Assembly (NCBI RefSeq): GCF_004758605.1
Contig: NZ_CP038512.1
Coordinates: 735,001-799,000 of the forward strand
DNA from: Deinococcus metallilatus
GTDB taxonomy: Bacteria > Deinococcota > Deinococci > Deinococcales > Deinococcaceae
Length of the DNA: 64,000 bases
Direction of reading: 5' to 3'
Part shown: piece after piece, positions 50,572 to 64,000 of the stretch
Layout: each line of letters opens with the position of its first letter
Numbering within the stretch: position 1 is the first letter of the stretch
Program-made: the position numbers and the translations under genes
The notes under the pieces: model-generated
Told to the model about the DNA's origin: nothing
Database searches by the model: none
What the model saw: only the letters and a program-made list of their open reading frames with translations

Positions 50572-50640
50572 GCCGCCCCCCTCTGTTCCGCAGCTTTACA
50601 AGTCCCCCGCGAGGGGAGAGGAGCAAAACCGCCGCTCACG
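50572..50640. repeat. Fragment related to MITE-like copy B
   Basis: TTCCGCAGCTTTACAAGTCC and GGGGAGAGGAGCAAAACCGC, then CGCTCACGCGCTT, parallel TTCGCAGCTTTGCAAGTTAA and GGGGGAGGAGTTAAAACGCC of copy B. The GGACTTACG ends are not found around it. Confidence 0.5.
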
Positions 50641-50671
50641 CGCTTTCTTCTGAAGCGCATCACCCCAAGTT

Positions 50672-50703
50672 GAACCGCTGAAAGCTGAAGGCTGCCCCTG
50701 ACC
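50672..50703. repeat. Short-period GCTGA repeat
   Basis: CCGCTGAAAGCTGAAGGCTG, the reverse-sense version of the TCAGC runs elsewhere in the window. Confidence 0.5.
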
Positions 50704-50704
50704 G

Positions 50705-51935
<1,231 letters not shown>

Positions 51936-51946
<11 letters not shown>

Positions 51947-52688
51947 GCGCCGCCTCCCCCTGCCCCCGCACCAGCGCGAAAAAGGCCCGTTCCAGGTTGC
52001 GCTCGCCCGTCTGTGCCAGGATGTCCGGAATGGTCCCGACCGTCACCAGGGCCCCCTCGTGCAGGATCGCCACCCGGTCGCAGACCTCCTCGGCCTCGCT
52101 CATCACGTGGGTGGAGTAGAGGGTCAGCTTGCCGGGCTGCCGCGTCGCCGTCACGAAGTCCAGCAGCGTCCGCCGGGCGAAGATGTCCAGGCCGCTGGCC
52201 GCCTCGTCCAGAATCAGCACCTGGGGGTCGTGGATGACGGCGCGGGCGATCACCACCTTCTGCTTCATGCCGGTGCTGTACTCGCCCGCGCGCACGTCCA
52301 GCGTGCGGCCCAGGTCCAGTGCCAGGTCCAGCTCGGCAATTCGCGCGTCGGCCTGCGCCCGCGTCATGCCGTACAGCCCCGCGAAGGAGCGCAGCACCTC
52401 CCGCCCGGTCAGGCGCGCGGGCAGGCCCATGCCGCCGTTCACCACGCCCAGCAGGCGCCGCACGGCTTCCGGCTCGCGCAGCACGTCATGTCCGGCGAGC
52501 GTCGCCGTGCCGGACGTGGGTTTCAGCAGCGTGGCGATGATCCGCAGCAGCGTCGTCTTTCCGGCACCGTTTGGGCCGAGCAGGCCGAATACCTCGCCTT
52601 CCCGCGCGCCCAGGCTCACGTCCCGCAGCGCCGCGTGGTTGCCGTACGTCTTGCTCAGGTTCCGAAGTTCGAGCATCGTGCCTCCCAT
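51936..52688 (-). CDS. natA: ABC transporter ATP-binding protein (NatA-like)
   Basis: 250 residues: Walker [10 protein letters not shown] (about 37-45), a Q-loop-equivalent [18 protein letters not shown], signature [16 protein letters not shown], Walker [13 protein letters not shown] and switch [12 protein letters not shown]. It drives the adjacent permease. GGGAGG stands before the ATG at 52688. The two genes form an operon with no substrate-binding protein, as expected for an exporter. Confidence 0.92.
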
Positions 52689-53507
<819 letters not shown>

Positions 53508-53524
53508 CCTTCGCCCCGTTGTTC

Positions 53525-53548
53525 GGCCCCCCGTCGCGGGGGCTTTTT
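53525..53548 (+). terminator. Rho-independent terminator of the winged-helix gene
   Basis: GCCCCC/GGGGGC stem (53525-53530 with 53537-53542), CGTCGC loop and six T, 18 bases after the stop codon. Confidence 0.8.
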
Positions 53549-53582
53549 TCTTTGGGCTGACCGGCCCCGGCACCCCCTCTGC

Positions 53583-53926
<344 letters not shown>

Positions 53927-53936
53927 GGGGTCGGGA

Positions 53937-54788
53937 ATGTCCCAGCCGGACCAGCCGCTGCCCCGCCTGTCTCTGGGTGGGCAGCCGGTGCCCGTCCTCG
54001 GACAGGGGACCTGGATGATGGGTGAACGGCCCGAACGCTACCGCGAGGAACTCTACGTCCTGCAACTCGGCCTCGACCTCGGCATGACCTTGATCGACAC
54101 GGCGGAGATGTACGGCAATGGTGCTTCCGAGCGTCTGGTCGGGGAGGCGATCCGGGGCCGCCGCGACGAGGTGTTTCTGGTCAGCAAGGTGCTGCCCAGC
54201 CATGCCACCCGGCCCGGCACCGTCCAGGCCTGCCAGCAGAGTCTGGGGTGGCTGGGAACGGATTACCTCGACCTCTACCTGCTGCACTGGCGCGGCCCGG
54301 TCCCGCTGGAAGAAACCGTCGAGGCGCTGGAAGGGCTGAAGGCGTCCGGCCAGATTCGCGCCTGGGGCGTCAGCAACTTCGACCCGCAGGACATGCGCGA
54401 GTTGAGCCGGGTGCCGGGCGGGGAGCAGGTGGCGACCGATCAGGTCCTCTACAACCTCACGCGGCGGGGGATCGAGGTGGACCTGTTGCCGGAGTGTCAG
54501 GCGCAGGGGCTGCCGGTGATGGCCTACTCGCCGGTGGAGCAGGGGCGTCTGCTGCGGCAGCCCGTCTTGCAGGAGGTGGCGCGGCGGCACGGGGCGACGC
54601 CCGCGCAGGTGGCGCTGGCCTGGGTGCTGCGGCAGCCGGGGGTGATCGCCATTCCCAAAGCCTCCCGTGAGGAACACGTCCGCGAAAACCGGGCGGCGGT
54701 GGACGTGCGGCTGAGTGAGGAGGACCTGGCGCAGCTCGACCGGGCCTTTCCGGCGCCCATGCGGCCCGTGCCGCTGGAAATGCTGTGA
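53937..54788 (+). CDS. Aldo/keto reductase (2,5-diketogluconate reductase-like)
   Basis: 283 residues. [34 protein letters not shown] (catalytic D and Y), [16 protein letters not shown] (lysine), [19 protein letters not shown] (histidine), [11 protein letters not shown] and [16 protein letters not shown]. The tetrad is complete. NADPH-dependent carbonyl reduction; substrate unknown. It differs from the reductase at 37703 in sequence and belongs to another branch. GGGGG precedes the ATG. Confidence 0.9.
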   Translation: MSQPDQPLPRLSLGGQPVPVLGQGTWMMGERPERYREELYVLQLGLDLGMTLIDTAEMYGNGASERLVGEAIRGRRDEVFLVSKVLPSHATRPGTVQACQQSLGWLGTDYLDLYLLHWRGPVPLEETVEALEGLKASGQIRAWGVSNFDPQDMRELSRVPGGEQVATDQVLYNLTRRGIEVDLLPECQAQGLPVMAYSPVEQGRLLRQPVLQEVARRHGATPAQVALAWVLRQPGVIAIPKASREEHVRENRAAVDVRLSEEDLAQLDRAFPAPMRPVPLEML

Positions 54789-54890
54789 GGGTGTGGTCGA
54801 ACAGGGGTGCGGCTGCCCAGCTCAGTTGGCCCACTTGCAACCCGGACTTGCTGTGCAAAAGCAGGGGAGGCGAGAGCTTTTGCTTTCTCC

Positions 54891-54915
54891 TGCTGAAGGC
54901 TGACTGCTGAATCGC
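54891..54915. repeat. Short-period GCTGA repeat
   Basis: CTGCTGAAGGCTGACTGCTG followed by AATCGC; same class as at 50672. Confidence 0.5.
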
Positions 54916-54965
54916 TCGTCAACCCGCCCTCACGCCCCGTCAGCGTAGAGCGGCGAGGCTGAAGC

Positions 54966-55976
54966 GTGCCCCGTTTCCTCCTGACCGCCGCGCTTCTCGC
55001 CCTGAGCCTGACTGCCAGTGCTGGTGCCGTTGCCGTACAGCCCGCCTGGACGCTGAAGAACACCTCTTTCCTGGGCTTTACCGACCGGGGCGAGGTCGTG
55101 ACCCGGCAAGGTGGGGCCGCCCCGGTGCTGGAACGCCTCGACCCACGAACGGGCGAGGTCAGAGGAACGGTCGTCTTTCCGGAGGCGGGCAATGATCTGG
55201 GCCTCCTCGCCTTCACGCCGGACCTGAAGACCTTCGCGTGGCTGAACCGGGCGGGCGACCGGCTGACCGTCCGCACCCCGGAGCGGCGCTGGGAGGCCAG
55301 CATTCCGGGGGTGCGCGGCACTCAGGCGCTGGTGTTCAGCCCCGATGGGCGGACCCTTGCCGCCATGAACGTGTACGGCTACGTCCAACTATGGGACGTG
55401 GCGGGGGGCGAGCGCCGGGCCACCCTGCGGCTGCACAGGCAGCCGCGTAGCCTGACCTTCCACCCGTCGCGGCCCCTGCTGGCCGTGAACGAGGCTCTGG
55501 GGGCGGGCAGCGTCACCCTCTGGAACACGGATACGGGCCAGAAGGTGTTGACCGTGCCGGGGCTGTCGGGTGTCTTGCACCCCTTCCAGTTCGCGCCGGA
55601 CGGCACCCTGCTGACGGGCGTGGGCTACAGCGCCGGGTTTCTCCAGCTTGGTCTGGACCGGCTGGGGCAGGGGGACTGGGGCGTGAGCCTGCGGACGCTG
55701 CCCACCTACACCGAACCCTGCCCGCCGCGCAGCCCGGCGAAGGTCTGTGCCCGGGGCGTGCGCTCCGCCAGCTTCAACGCCGACGGGAGCCGCGTTCTGC
55801 TGAACATCTCCCGCACCGCGCAGGACATCCCGGCGGCTCTGCTGTACGACAGCCGGACCGGCAGGCGGCTGAAGACGATAGACATCACCGATGCCTGGGC
55901 CACCCTCACCCCCGACGGCAGGGGCCTGATTCTGAACAACTGGCAGGGCGAGGTTAAGGGCGCACCCCTGCCCTGA
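54966..55976 (+). CDS. Exported beta-propeller (WD40-like) protein
   Basis: 336 residues from GTG 54966. A signal peptide (about 1-20, SAGA-VA) is followed by repeated four-stranded units: [49 protein letters not shown] with [26 protein letters not shown] and [15 protein letters not shown]. Two cysteines (EPCPPRS, KVCARGV) may pair. It is a binding scaffold without enzyme motifs, outside the cytoplasm. No clear promoter; the region just upstream carries the GCTGA run. Confidence 0.75.
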   Translation: MPRFLLTAALLALSLTASAGAVAVQPAWTLKNTSFLGFTDRGEVVTRQGGAAPVLERLDPRTGEVRGTVVFPEAGNDLGLLAFTPDLKTFAWLNRAGDRLTVRTPERRWEASIPGVRGTQALVFSPDGRTLAAMNVYGYVQLWDVAGGERRATLRLHRQPRSLTFHPSRPLLAVNEALGAGSVTLWNTDTGQKVLTVPGLSGVLHPFQFAPDGTLLTGVGYSAGFLQLGLDRLGQGDWGVSLRTLPTYTEPCPPRSPAKVCARGVRSASFNADGSRVLLNISRTAQDIPAALLYDSRTGRRLKTIDITDAWATLTPDGRGLILNNWQGEVKGAPLP

Positions 55977-55977
55977 C

Positions 55978-56577
<600 letters not shown>

Positions 56578-56582
56578 GTCTG

Positions 56583-56588
56583 AAGGTA
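56583..56588 (-). promoter_or_regulatory. -10 box (TACCTT) of the leaderless promoter for the HAD hydrolase
   Basis: TACCTT on the minus strand with 5 bases to the ATG at 56577. Confidence 0.5.
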
Positions 56589-56681
56589 GCGCAGTGGGGA
56601 GCGGTCAGCTTTCAGCAATCCGGGGTTAGGGATCAGGTGTGAGGGGTGAGTGAAAATTTGACGCTTCCTCGATCCACCCCC

Positions 56682-59420
<2,739 letters not shown>

Positions 59421-59426
59421 GGGCCC

Positions 59427-59432
59427 ATTCTA
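59427..59432 (-). promoter_or_regulatory. -10 box (TAGAAT) of the leaderless promoter for polA
   Basis: TAGAAT on the minus strand with 6 bases to the ATG at 59420. Confidence 0.6.
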
Positions 59433-59510
59433 CTGTGGGCGTAACGGGCGACCCGGAGAGGAGCCGGGCTGACCACAGAGCGCCGGGAGGAAGGGCCTCC
59501 CCGCCCGCGC

Positions 59511-60635
59511 TCAGGGGTTGATGATCCCGTCCGGCGTGATCAGTCGCTCCCTGATCGGGGTGCCGAGGGTCTGCGCGGAGACATTCGGGATGGTGTAGGG
59601 ATCGGCGGCGGCGTAGTTCACGGTGTAGCCCAGGTCGGCCAGGGCGCCCAGCGTGATCCGGCTCAGGGGCATCCCACTGCGGCTGGTAAAGCCGGTCATC
59701 AGTTCCCGCTGGAATACCGACTCTTTCCAGTGGCTGCACTGGGTGCCCTCGCCGTACTGGTCCTCGACTGGCACGCCCGCGGCCTGGCCCCCCAGGTTCC
59801 TGTACTCGCGCAGGGCCGCCGCGCCGCCGTACTGCACCCGGGTCGCGTCGGTGCAGATCGGGGCGTTGGCGTTCAGGAACCGGTCCCACAGCGTCCCGAT
59901 GCCCAGCACGTGGCCCATCTCGTGCAGGATCACGCCCTGGAGCGTGCCGGACGCTTCCATGCTGGCCAGGTCGGCGGTGTCGAACTCCATCTCGCCCCAG
60001 AGCGGGAGCGTGCCGCCGCTGCGGACCTGCCGGGGTCCCGCCTGGCCCAGCACCTCGCCGGGGCCGTCGATGCTGATGCCGCTGGCGACGATCAGCACGT
60101 CGTCCACCGTGACCGTCTCGCCGGTCGAGATACGTACGTTCGGCACGTCGGGCAGCCCGGCCGAGATCACCTGGGACCAGCGGGCGGCCGCACTGGTGAA
60201 GGCGGCCTTCTGGGCCGAGGTGAGCTTGCTGTCTGCCGGAAAGATCACCGTGATGTTGAAGGGATCAGCGGTGGTCGCGGCGCCGGTGACGGTCGCCGTC
60301 AGGCTGGCCTTTTTGCCGGGGTCCTGAACGCTGGCCGCCGTGATGGTGGCGCTGCCCGCCGCAACGCCGGTGACGCGGCCGCCGCCGTCCACCGCCGCGA
60401 CCCCGGGATTGCTGCTGCTCCAGGTCACGGCCGGGTTGACGCTGCCGCTGCCCTGCACGCTGGCGGTCAGCGTCTGGCTGCTGCCGCTGCTCAGGTTCAG
60501 GCTGCCGCTGCTGAGGGTGACGCCGGTGACCGTGGACTGCGCGAGGGAAGGATTGTCGTTGCCGCCCGTGCCGCAGGCCACCAGGCCGAGAGTCAGGACA
60601 AGGGCGAGGCCAAAGGCGTTCTTCGCGTTCTGCAT
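59511..60635 (-). CDS. Leishmanolysin-like zinc metalloprotease lipoprotein with Ig-like domain
   Basis: 374 residues. Lipobox GLVACGTGG (cysteine at 21), a bacterial Ig-like (Big_2) domain (about 35-115: VTGVTLSSGSLNLSSG ... VTWSSSNPGVAAVDGGGRVTG), then the protease (about 125-374). HEMGH at 238-242 supplies two zinc ligands and the base; the third histidine is likely in QCSHWKESVFQRELMTGF, whose ELM methionine is the Met-turn of metzincins of family M8. It should sit on the cell surface. Bacterial M8 members are little studied; a role in protein turnover or envelope processing is inferred. Confidence 0.8.
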   Translation of the reverse strand: MQNAKNAFGLALVLTLGLVACGTGGNDNPSLAQSTVTGVTLSSGSLNLSSGSSQTLTASVQGSGSVNPAVTWSSSNPGVAAVDGGGRVTGVAAGSATITAASVQDPGKKASLTATVTGAATTADPFNITVIFPADSKLTSAQKAAFTSAAARWSQVISAGLPDVPNVRISTGETVTVDDVLIVASGISIDGPGEVLGQAGPRQVRSGGTLPLWGEMEFDTADLASMEASGTLQGVILHEMGHVLGIGTLWDRFLNANAPICTDATRVQYGGAAALREYRNLGGQAAGVPVEDQYGEGTQCSHWKESVFQRELMTGFTSRSGMPLSRITLGALADLGYTVNYAAADPYTIPNVSAQTLGTPIRERLITPDGIINP

Positions 60636-60881
60636 GCGTCTCCCGGGGCACAGAGGAAAGAGATTTCCAGTTGGTGGAAAGCGATCTTTTATCTGGCAAA
60701 GCTATTGCGTCGGCGGAATTGTCTTTGCGGGAGATTCTGACATTGCAGGGGATTGTCAAAAAGAATGGGGCTTTCAATGCCGGAAAATCCAGTTTTCTAC
60801 AACGGGAAAGCGAAATAGTTCATATCTGCGAACCCACGTCCTTTCCTGAAAGCTGACAGGTGGCTTTCCAGGCCGCCAGCT
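60636..60881. other. AT-rich spacer between the protease gene and glmM
   Basis: 246 bases, AT-richer than the surroundings. A TTGACA on the minus strand at 60754-60759 could be a -35 box of the protease gene, but no -10 with correct spacing is convincing. CTGAAAGCTGACAGG at about 60847 echoes the GCTGA repeats. No gene is seen. Confidence 0.4.
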
Positions 60882-62216
<1,335 letters not shown>

Positions 62217-62224
62217 GATGGCCC

Positions 62225-62230
62225 ATCATA
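62225..62230 (-). promoter_or_regulatory. -10 box (TATGAT) of the leaderless promoter for glmM
   Basis: TATGAT on the minus strand with 8 bases to the ATG at 62216. Confidence 0.6.
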
Positions 62231-62296
62231 CGCGCGGACCGGCGATGAACCTGCCGCTTTTGCCGCAGGCCGGGAACCCGGGCCGCCCGGTCCACG

Positions 62297-62302
62297 TACC
62301 CT
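62297..62302 (+). promoter_or_regulatory. -10 box (TACCCT) of the leaderless promoter for the GHSHS protein
   Basis: TACCCT with 5 bases to the ATG at 62308. It places the start 62 bases downstream of an in-frame ATG at 62246. Confidence 0.5.
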
Positions 62303-62307
62303 GGGAC

Positions 62308-62589
62308 ATGAGCGGATTTTCGGGCGGTTCCTTCTCGTTCGGTCACAGCCACAGTCGCGGCCACGGGCGGTACGGCTACCGGGGCCACAGCCACAGCAGC
62401 GGGCACGGCGCGGGCTTTCTGGGATTGGGTCACAGCCACAGCAACGGCCACCGGGGGCATTACGGGCGCGGCGGGCATTACCGGCAGGTGGTGCACCGCC
62501 GCCGGGGCTGCGGCTGCCTGGGGATGTTCCTGATCGGCGCGGCCCTGGCGGGCGGCTCGGTCACCGGGTTGCTGTCGCTGCTCGCTTGA
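62308..62589 (+). CDS. Histidine-rich GHSHS-repeat protein with C-terminal membrane segment
   Basis: 93 residues from the ATG at 62308. Three repeats of the type FGHSHSRGHGRYGYRG, RGHSHSSGHGAGFLG and LGHSHSNGHRGHYGRG, then HYRQVVHRRRGCGC and a hydrophobic end (LGMFLIGAALAGGSVTGLLSLLA). The H-rich, G-rich chain should bind divalent metals such as Zn, Ni or Cu; the hydrophobic end may anchor it. No family is recognised. Its TGA overlaps the TTG start of the kinase-like gene, so the two are coupled. Confidence 0.6.
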   Translation: MSGFSGGSFSFGHSHSRGHGRYGYRGHSHSSGHGAGFLGLGHSHSNGHRGHYGRGGHYRQVVHRRRGCGCLGMFLIGAALAGGSVTGLLSLLA

Positions 62590-63569
62590 GTCTGCTCGGG
62601 GACTGGCGGGAGGCGCTGAGCGGGCGCGGTCCCGCCCTGTCTTCCCGCGTCTGGCCGCGTGACCTCCGCGCCGCCTTTCCCGGCCCGCGCCGCCGCGTGG
62701 AGGCGTGGGTGGGGGAGGGGGCGGCCTTTGCCCGCTACGCGACGCCGCACGGTCCCCTGTTCCTGAAGTACCTCCCGGCGGGCTGGGGGGACGAGCGGGC
62801 CTTTCGCCGTCTCGCGCGGGAGGTGGCCTATCTGCGCAGCCTCGCGCCGCTGTCCCCGGTGCCGCACGCGCCGCTGCTCCACGCGGCCCTTGATCCGGCC
62901 CAGTTGCGCGGTCACCTCGTCACGCGCGACCTGACGGACGAGACGACCGGCTGGGGAGCCTTTCAGACGGACGCCGGGCGTGAGGCGGCGTTGCTGGAGG
63001 TCGCGCGTCTGCTCGCCCGGCACCACGCCTTCTGGCACAGCCGCACGGAACTGGTGGGCGAGTGGGGCTGGGACGCGGCGGAGGCGGTTCGGCGGGCGTG
63101 GCACACGGCGGCGTCTCTCGCGCCCGATTGGACCTCGGCGGAGGTGCAGGCCGTGCAGGAGGCCGCCCACGCGCTTCCCGCCTTGCTGGAGCGGGCGCCG
63201 GGCATGACGCTGGCGCACGGGGACATTCACGCCGGGCAGGTGCTGTGGCCGCTGGGGGGAGGCCGGCCCATCCTGATCGACTACGGTCAGGCGCACGCCG
63301 CGCCGCTGGGAGAAGACCTCGCCCACCTGCTGCACGTGCGCCTGGACGTGTCTGACCGCGCCCGCCTCGGCCCCGGGCTGCGGGAAGCCTATCGGGCCGA
63401 ACTGGCCGCGCACGGTCATGCCCTCACGCCCGCCCAGCTCGCCGCCGAGGAACGCGCGGGCCTGGCCCTGAACGTGCTGACCACCGCGCGGCAGGCCCGG
63501 CGGGAGGACGGGAGCGGCGTGCGGGAGGCGCTGCGGCGGGTGGCGGAGGGGTGGCACGAGGGGCTGTAA
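62586..63569 (+). CDS. APH-like (aminoglycoside/choline kinase fold) phosphotransferase
   Basis: 327 residues from the TTG at 62586, overlapping the previous stop as TTGA. A glycine-poor N-lobe (ARYATPHGPLFLKYLPAGWG, where FLKY may give the ATP lysine), then the catalytic loop LAHGDIHAGQVLWPL (about 210-224) and the metal loop ILIDYGQAHAAPLGEDLAHLL. In the standard H-G-D-X-X-X-X-N loop the last residue is asparagine; here it is glutamine. The fold phosphorylates small molecules such as antibiotics, choline or sugars; substrate unknown. Confidence 0.78.
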   Translation: MSLLGDWREALSGRGPALSSRVWPRDLRAAFPGPRRRVEAWVGEGAAFARYATPHGPLFLKYLPAGWGDERAFRRLAREVAYLRSLAPLSPVPHAPLLHAALDPAQLRGHLVTRDLTDETTGWGAFQTDAGREAALLEVARLLARHHAFWHSRTELVGEWGWDAAEAVRRAWHTAASLAPDWTSAEVQAVQEAAHALPALLERAPGMTLAHGDIHAGQVLWPLGGGRPILIDYGQAHAAPLGEDLAHLLHVRLDVSDRARLGPGLREAYRAELAAHGHALTPAQLAAEERAGLALNVLTTARQARREDGSGVREALRRVAEGWHEGL

Positions 63570-63586
63570 TCTCTCCGGCGCCCCCG

Positions 63587-64000
63587 CTACTTCAGGTCGA
63601 GAAAGGTCCGGTAGCGGTTGAGTTCGGCCTCCACCCCTTTCTTCAGCGCCGCCGTTTCACGCACGCCGGGGATGAACTGCACGTCCGCTCGCAACTCGCC
63701 GCCCTCCACCTTCAGATTTGCCCACCCCACCGCCCGCTCGGCCTGAAAGACTGGCAGCGCGTAATAACCGAATTCCCGCTTCTCGGCGGGCGTGTACGCT
63801 TCCAGCCGGTACGTCCAGCCGTGCAGGTGGGTAAAGCGGCGGCGGTCCCACACCAGGGGATCAAAGGGGCCGACGATCCGCACGCCGCGCGGGCCAGGCA
63901 GGGCCTCCGCGTCCCATTCGGCAGGCCACACGTAGCGGACGCCGTCCACCTTTGTGCCCGTCAGTTCCTCCCGCACCGCCGTCCGGTACGCCCCGCGCAA
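63587..64000 (-). CDS. YcaQ-like winged-helix DNA glycosylase family protein (5' end outside window)
   Basis: Only the last 137 residues are visible; the frame continues past the window edge. RIVGPFDPLVWDRRRFTHLHGW, then TYRLEAYTPAEKREFGYYALPVFQ, is the C-terminal signature of the YcaQ/AlkX family (HTH_42), which unhooks DNA interstrand crosslinks in E. coli and Streptomyces relatives. A crosslink repair enzyme would suit this lineage. The N-terminal catalytic motif cannot be checked here. Confidence 0.75.
   Translation of the reverse strand: MRGAYRTAVREELTGTKVDGVRYVWPAEWDAEALPGPRGVRIVGPFDPLVWDRRRFTHLHGWTYRLEAYTPAEKREFGYYALPVFQAERAVGWANLKVEGGELRADVQFIPGVRETAALKKGVEAELNRYRTFLDLK

Noticed and set aside
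59450..59480. Terminator between the protease gene and polA
   Set aside because: Only a 5-bp CCCGG/CCGGG stem without a T-run; too weak to list.
59421..59510. RDRM-type damage-response palindrome upstream of polA, recJ or other repair genes
   Set aside because: Reading the upstream regions by eye I found no TTATG...CATAA-like palindrome. A motif scan would be needed to exclude weak sites.

Overview
The window is high-GC, gene-dense bacterial chromosome that fits the genus Deinococcus (phylum Deinococcota). The assignment rests on gene content and style: an SLH/coiled-coil/beta-barrel surface protein, a manganese catalase, a DinB-family protein, a Taq-like DNA polymerase I without a visible proofreading motif, and many genes whose start codon lies only 5-9 nt downstream of a TANNNT -10 box. 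That leaderless layout is well documented in Deinococcus. No plasmid, prophage body or CRISPR array is visible. I see one intact tRNA (Gln, CTG), about 65 protein genes, two broken genes and several families of small intergenic repeats.

Layout. 1-3.5 kb: the 3' end of a phosphosugar-isomerase-like gene, a manganese catalase with a DsbA-fold partner, a 161-bp MITE-like repeat and an MliC-like secreted protein. 3.8-7.6 kb (minus strand): recJ with a LapA-like membrane gene, then the surface protein. 7.6-8.5 kb: repeat-rich non-coding DNA. 8.5-14.5 kb (plus): purine nucleoside phosphorylase, enoyl-CoA hydratase, HD hydrolase, VanW protein and a multi-META-domain protein. 14.5-19.8 kb (mostly minus): a tyrosine-phosphatase-like gene, a frameshifted metallophosphoesterase, small membrane proteins, a VF530 protein, an ArsB-type permease, an MFS transporter and hpt. 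19.9-21.9 kb (plus): trpC and a PhnP-like hydrolase. 22-25.7 kb (minus): one KtrA gate protein with two KtrB-type potassium channels. 25.7-31 kb: a tRNA methyltransferase, a second repeat-rich gap, a YtfJ-like protein, a DMT transporter and the DNA-uptake pair comEA-comEC. 31-34 kb (minus): an oxidoreductase and rpsA. 34.1-35.1 kb: tRNA-Gln followed by a decayed integrase and ndk. 35-42 kb: mixed metabolism, including a type III polyketide synthase. 42-44.7 kb: acnA. 44.7-48.3 kb (minus): an AT-rich orphan, a Uma2 protein and an epimerase/P-loop pair. 48.4-50.4 kb: a 44-residue membrane peptide and a PRC-barrel repeat protein. 50.7-52.7 kb: an ABC exporter. 53-56.6 kb: a winged-helix protein, a cyclic-di-AMP receptor, an aldo/keto reductase, a beta-propeller protein and a HAD hydrolase. 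56.7-62.2 kb (minus): polA, a leishmanolysin-like lipoprotein and glmM. 62.3-64 kb: a His-rich GHSHS protein overlapping an APH-like kinase, then a partial YcaQ-like gene.

How genes may work together (inference). KtrA/KtrB and the cyclic-di-AMP receptor could share a potassium-control circuit. comEA-comEC, recJ, polA and ndk serve DNA uptake, repair and nucleotide supply. purine nucleoside phosphorylase and hpt form a purine salvage route. The least explained structure is non-coding: a MITE-like family with GGACTTACG ends, and a two-hairpin repeat whose second hairpin keeps its shape while its bases change. I do not claim a new defence or biosynthetic system.
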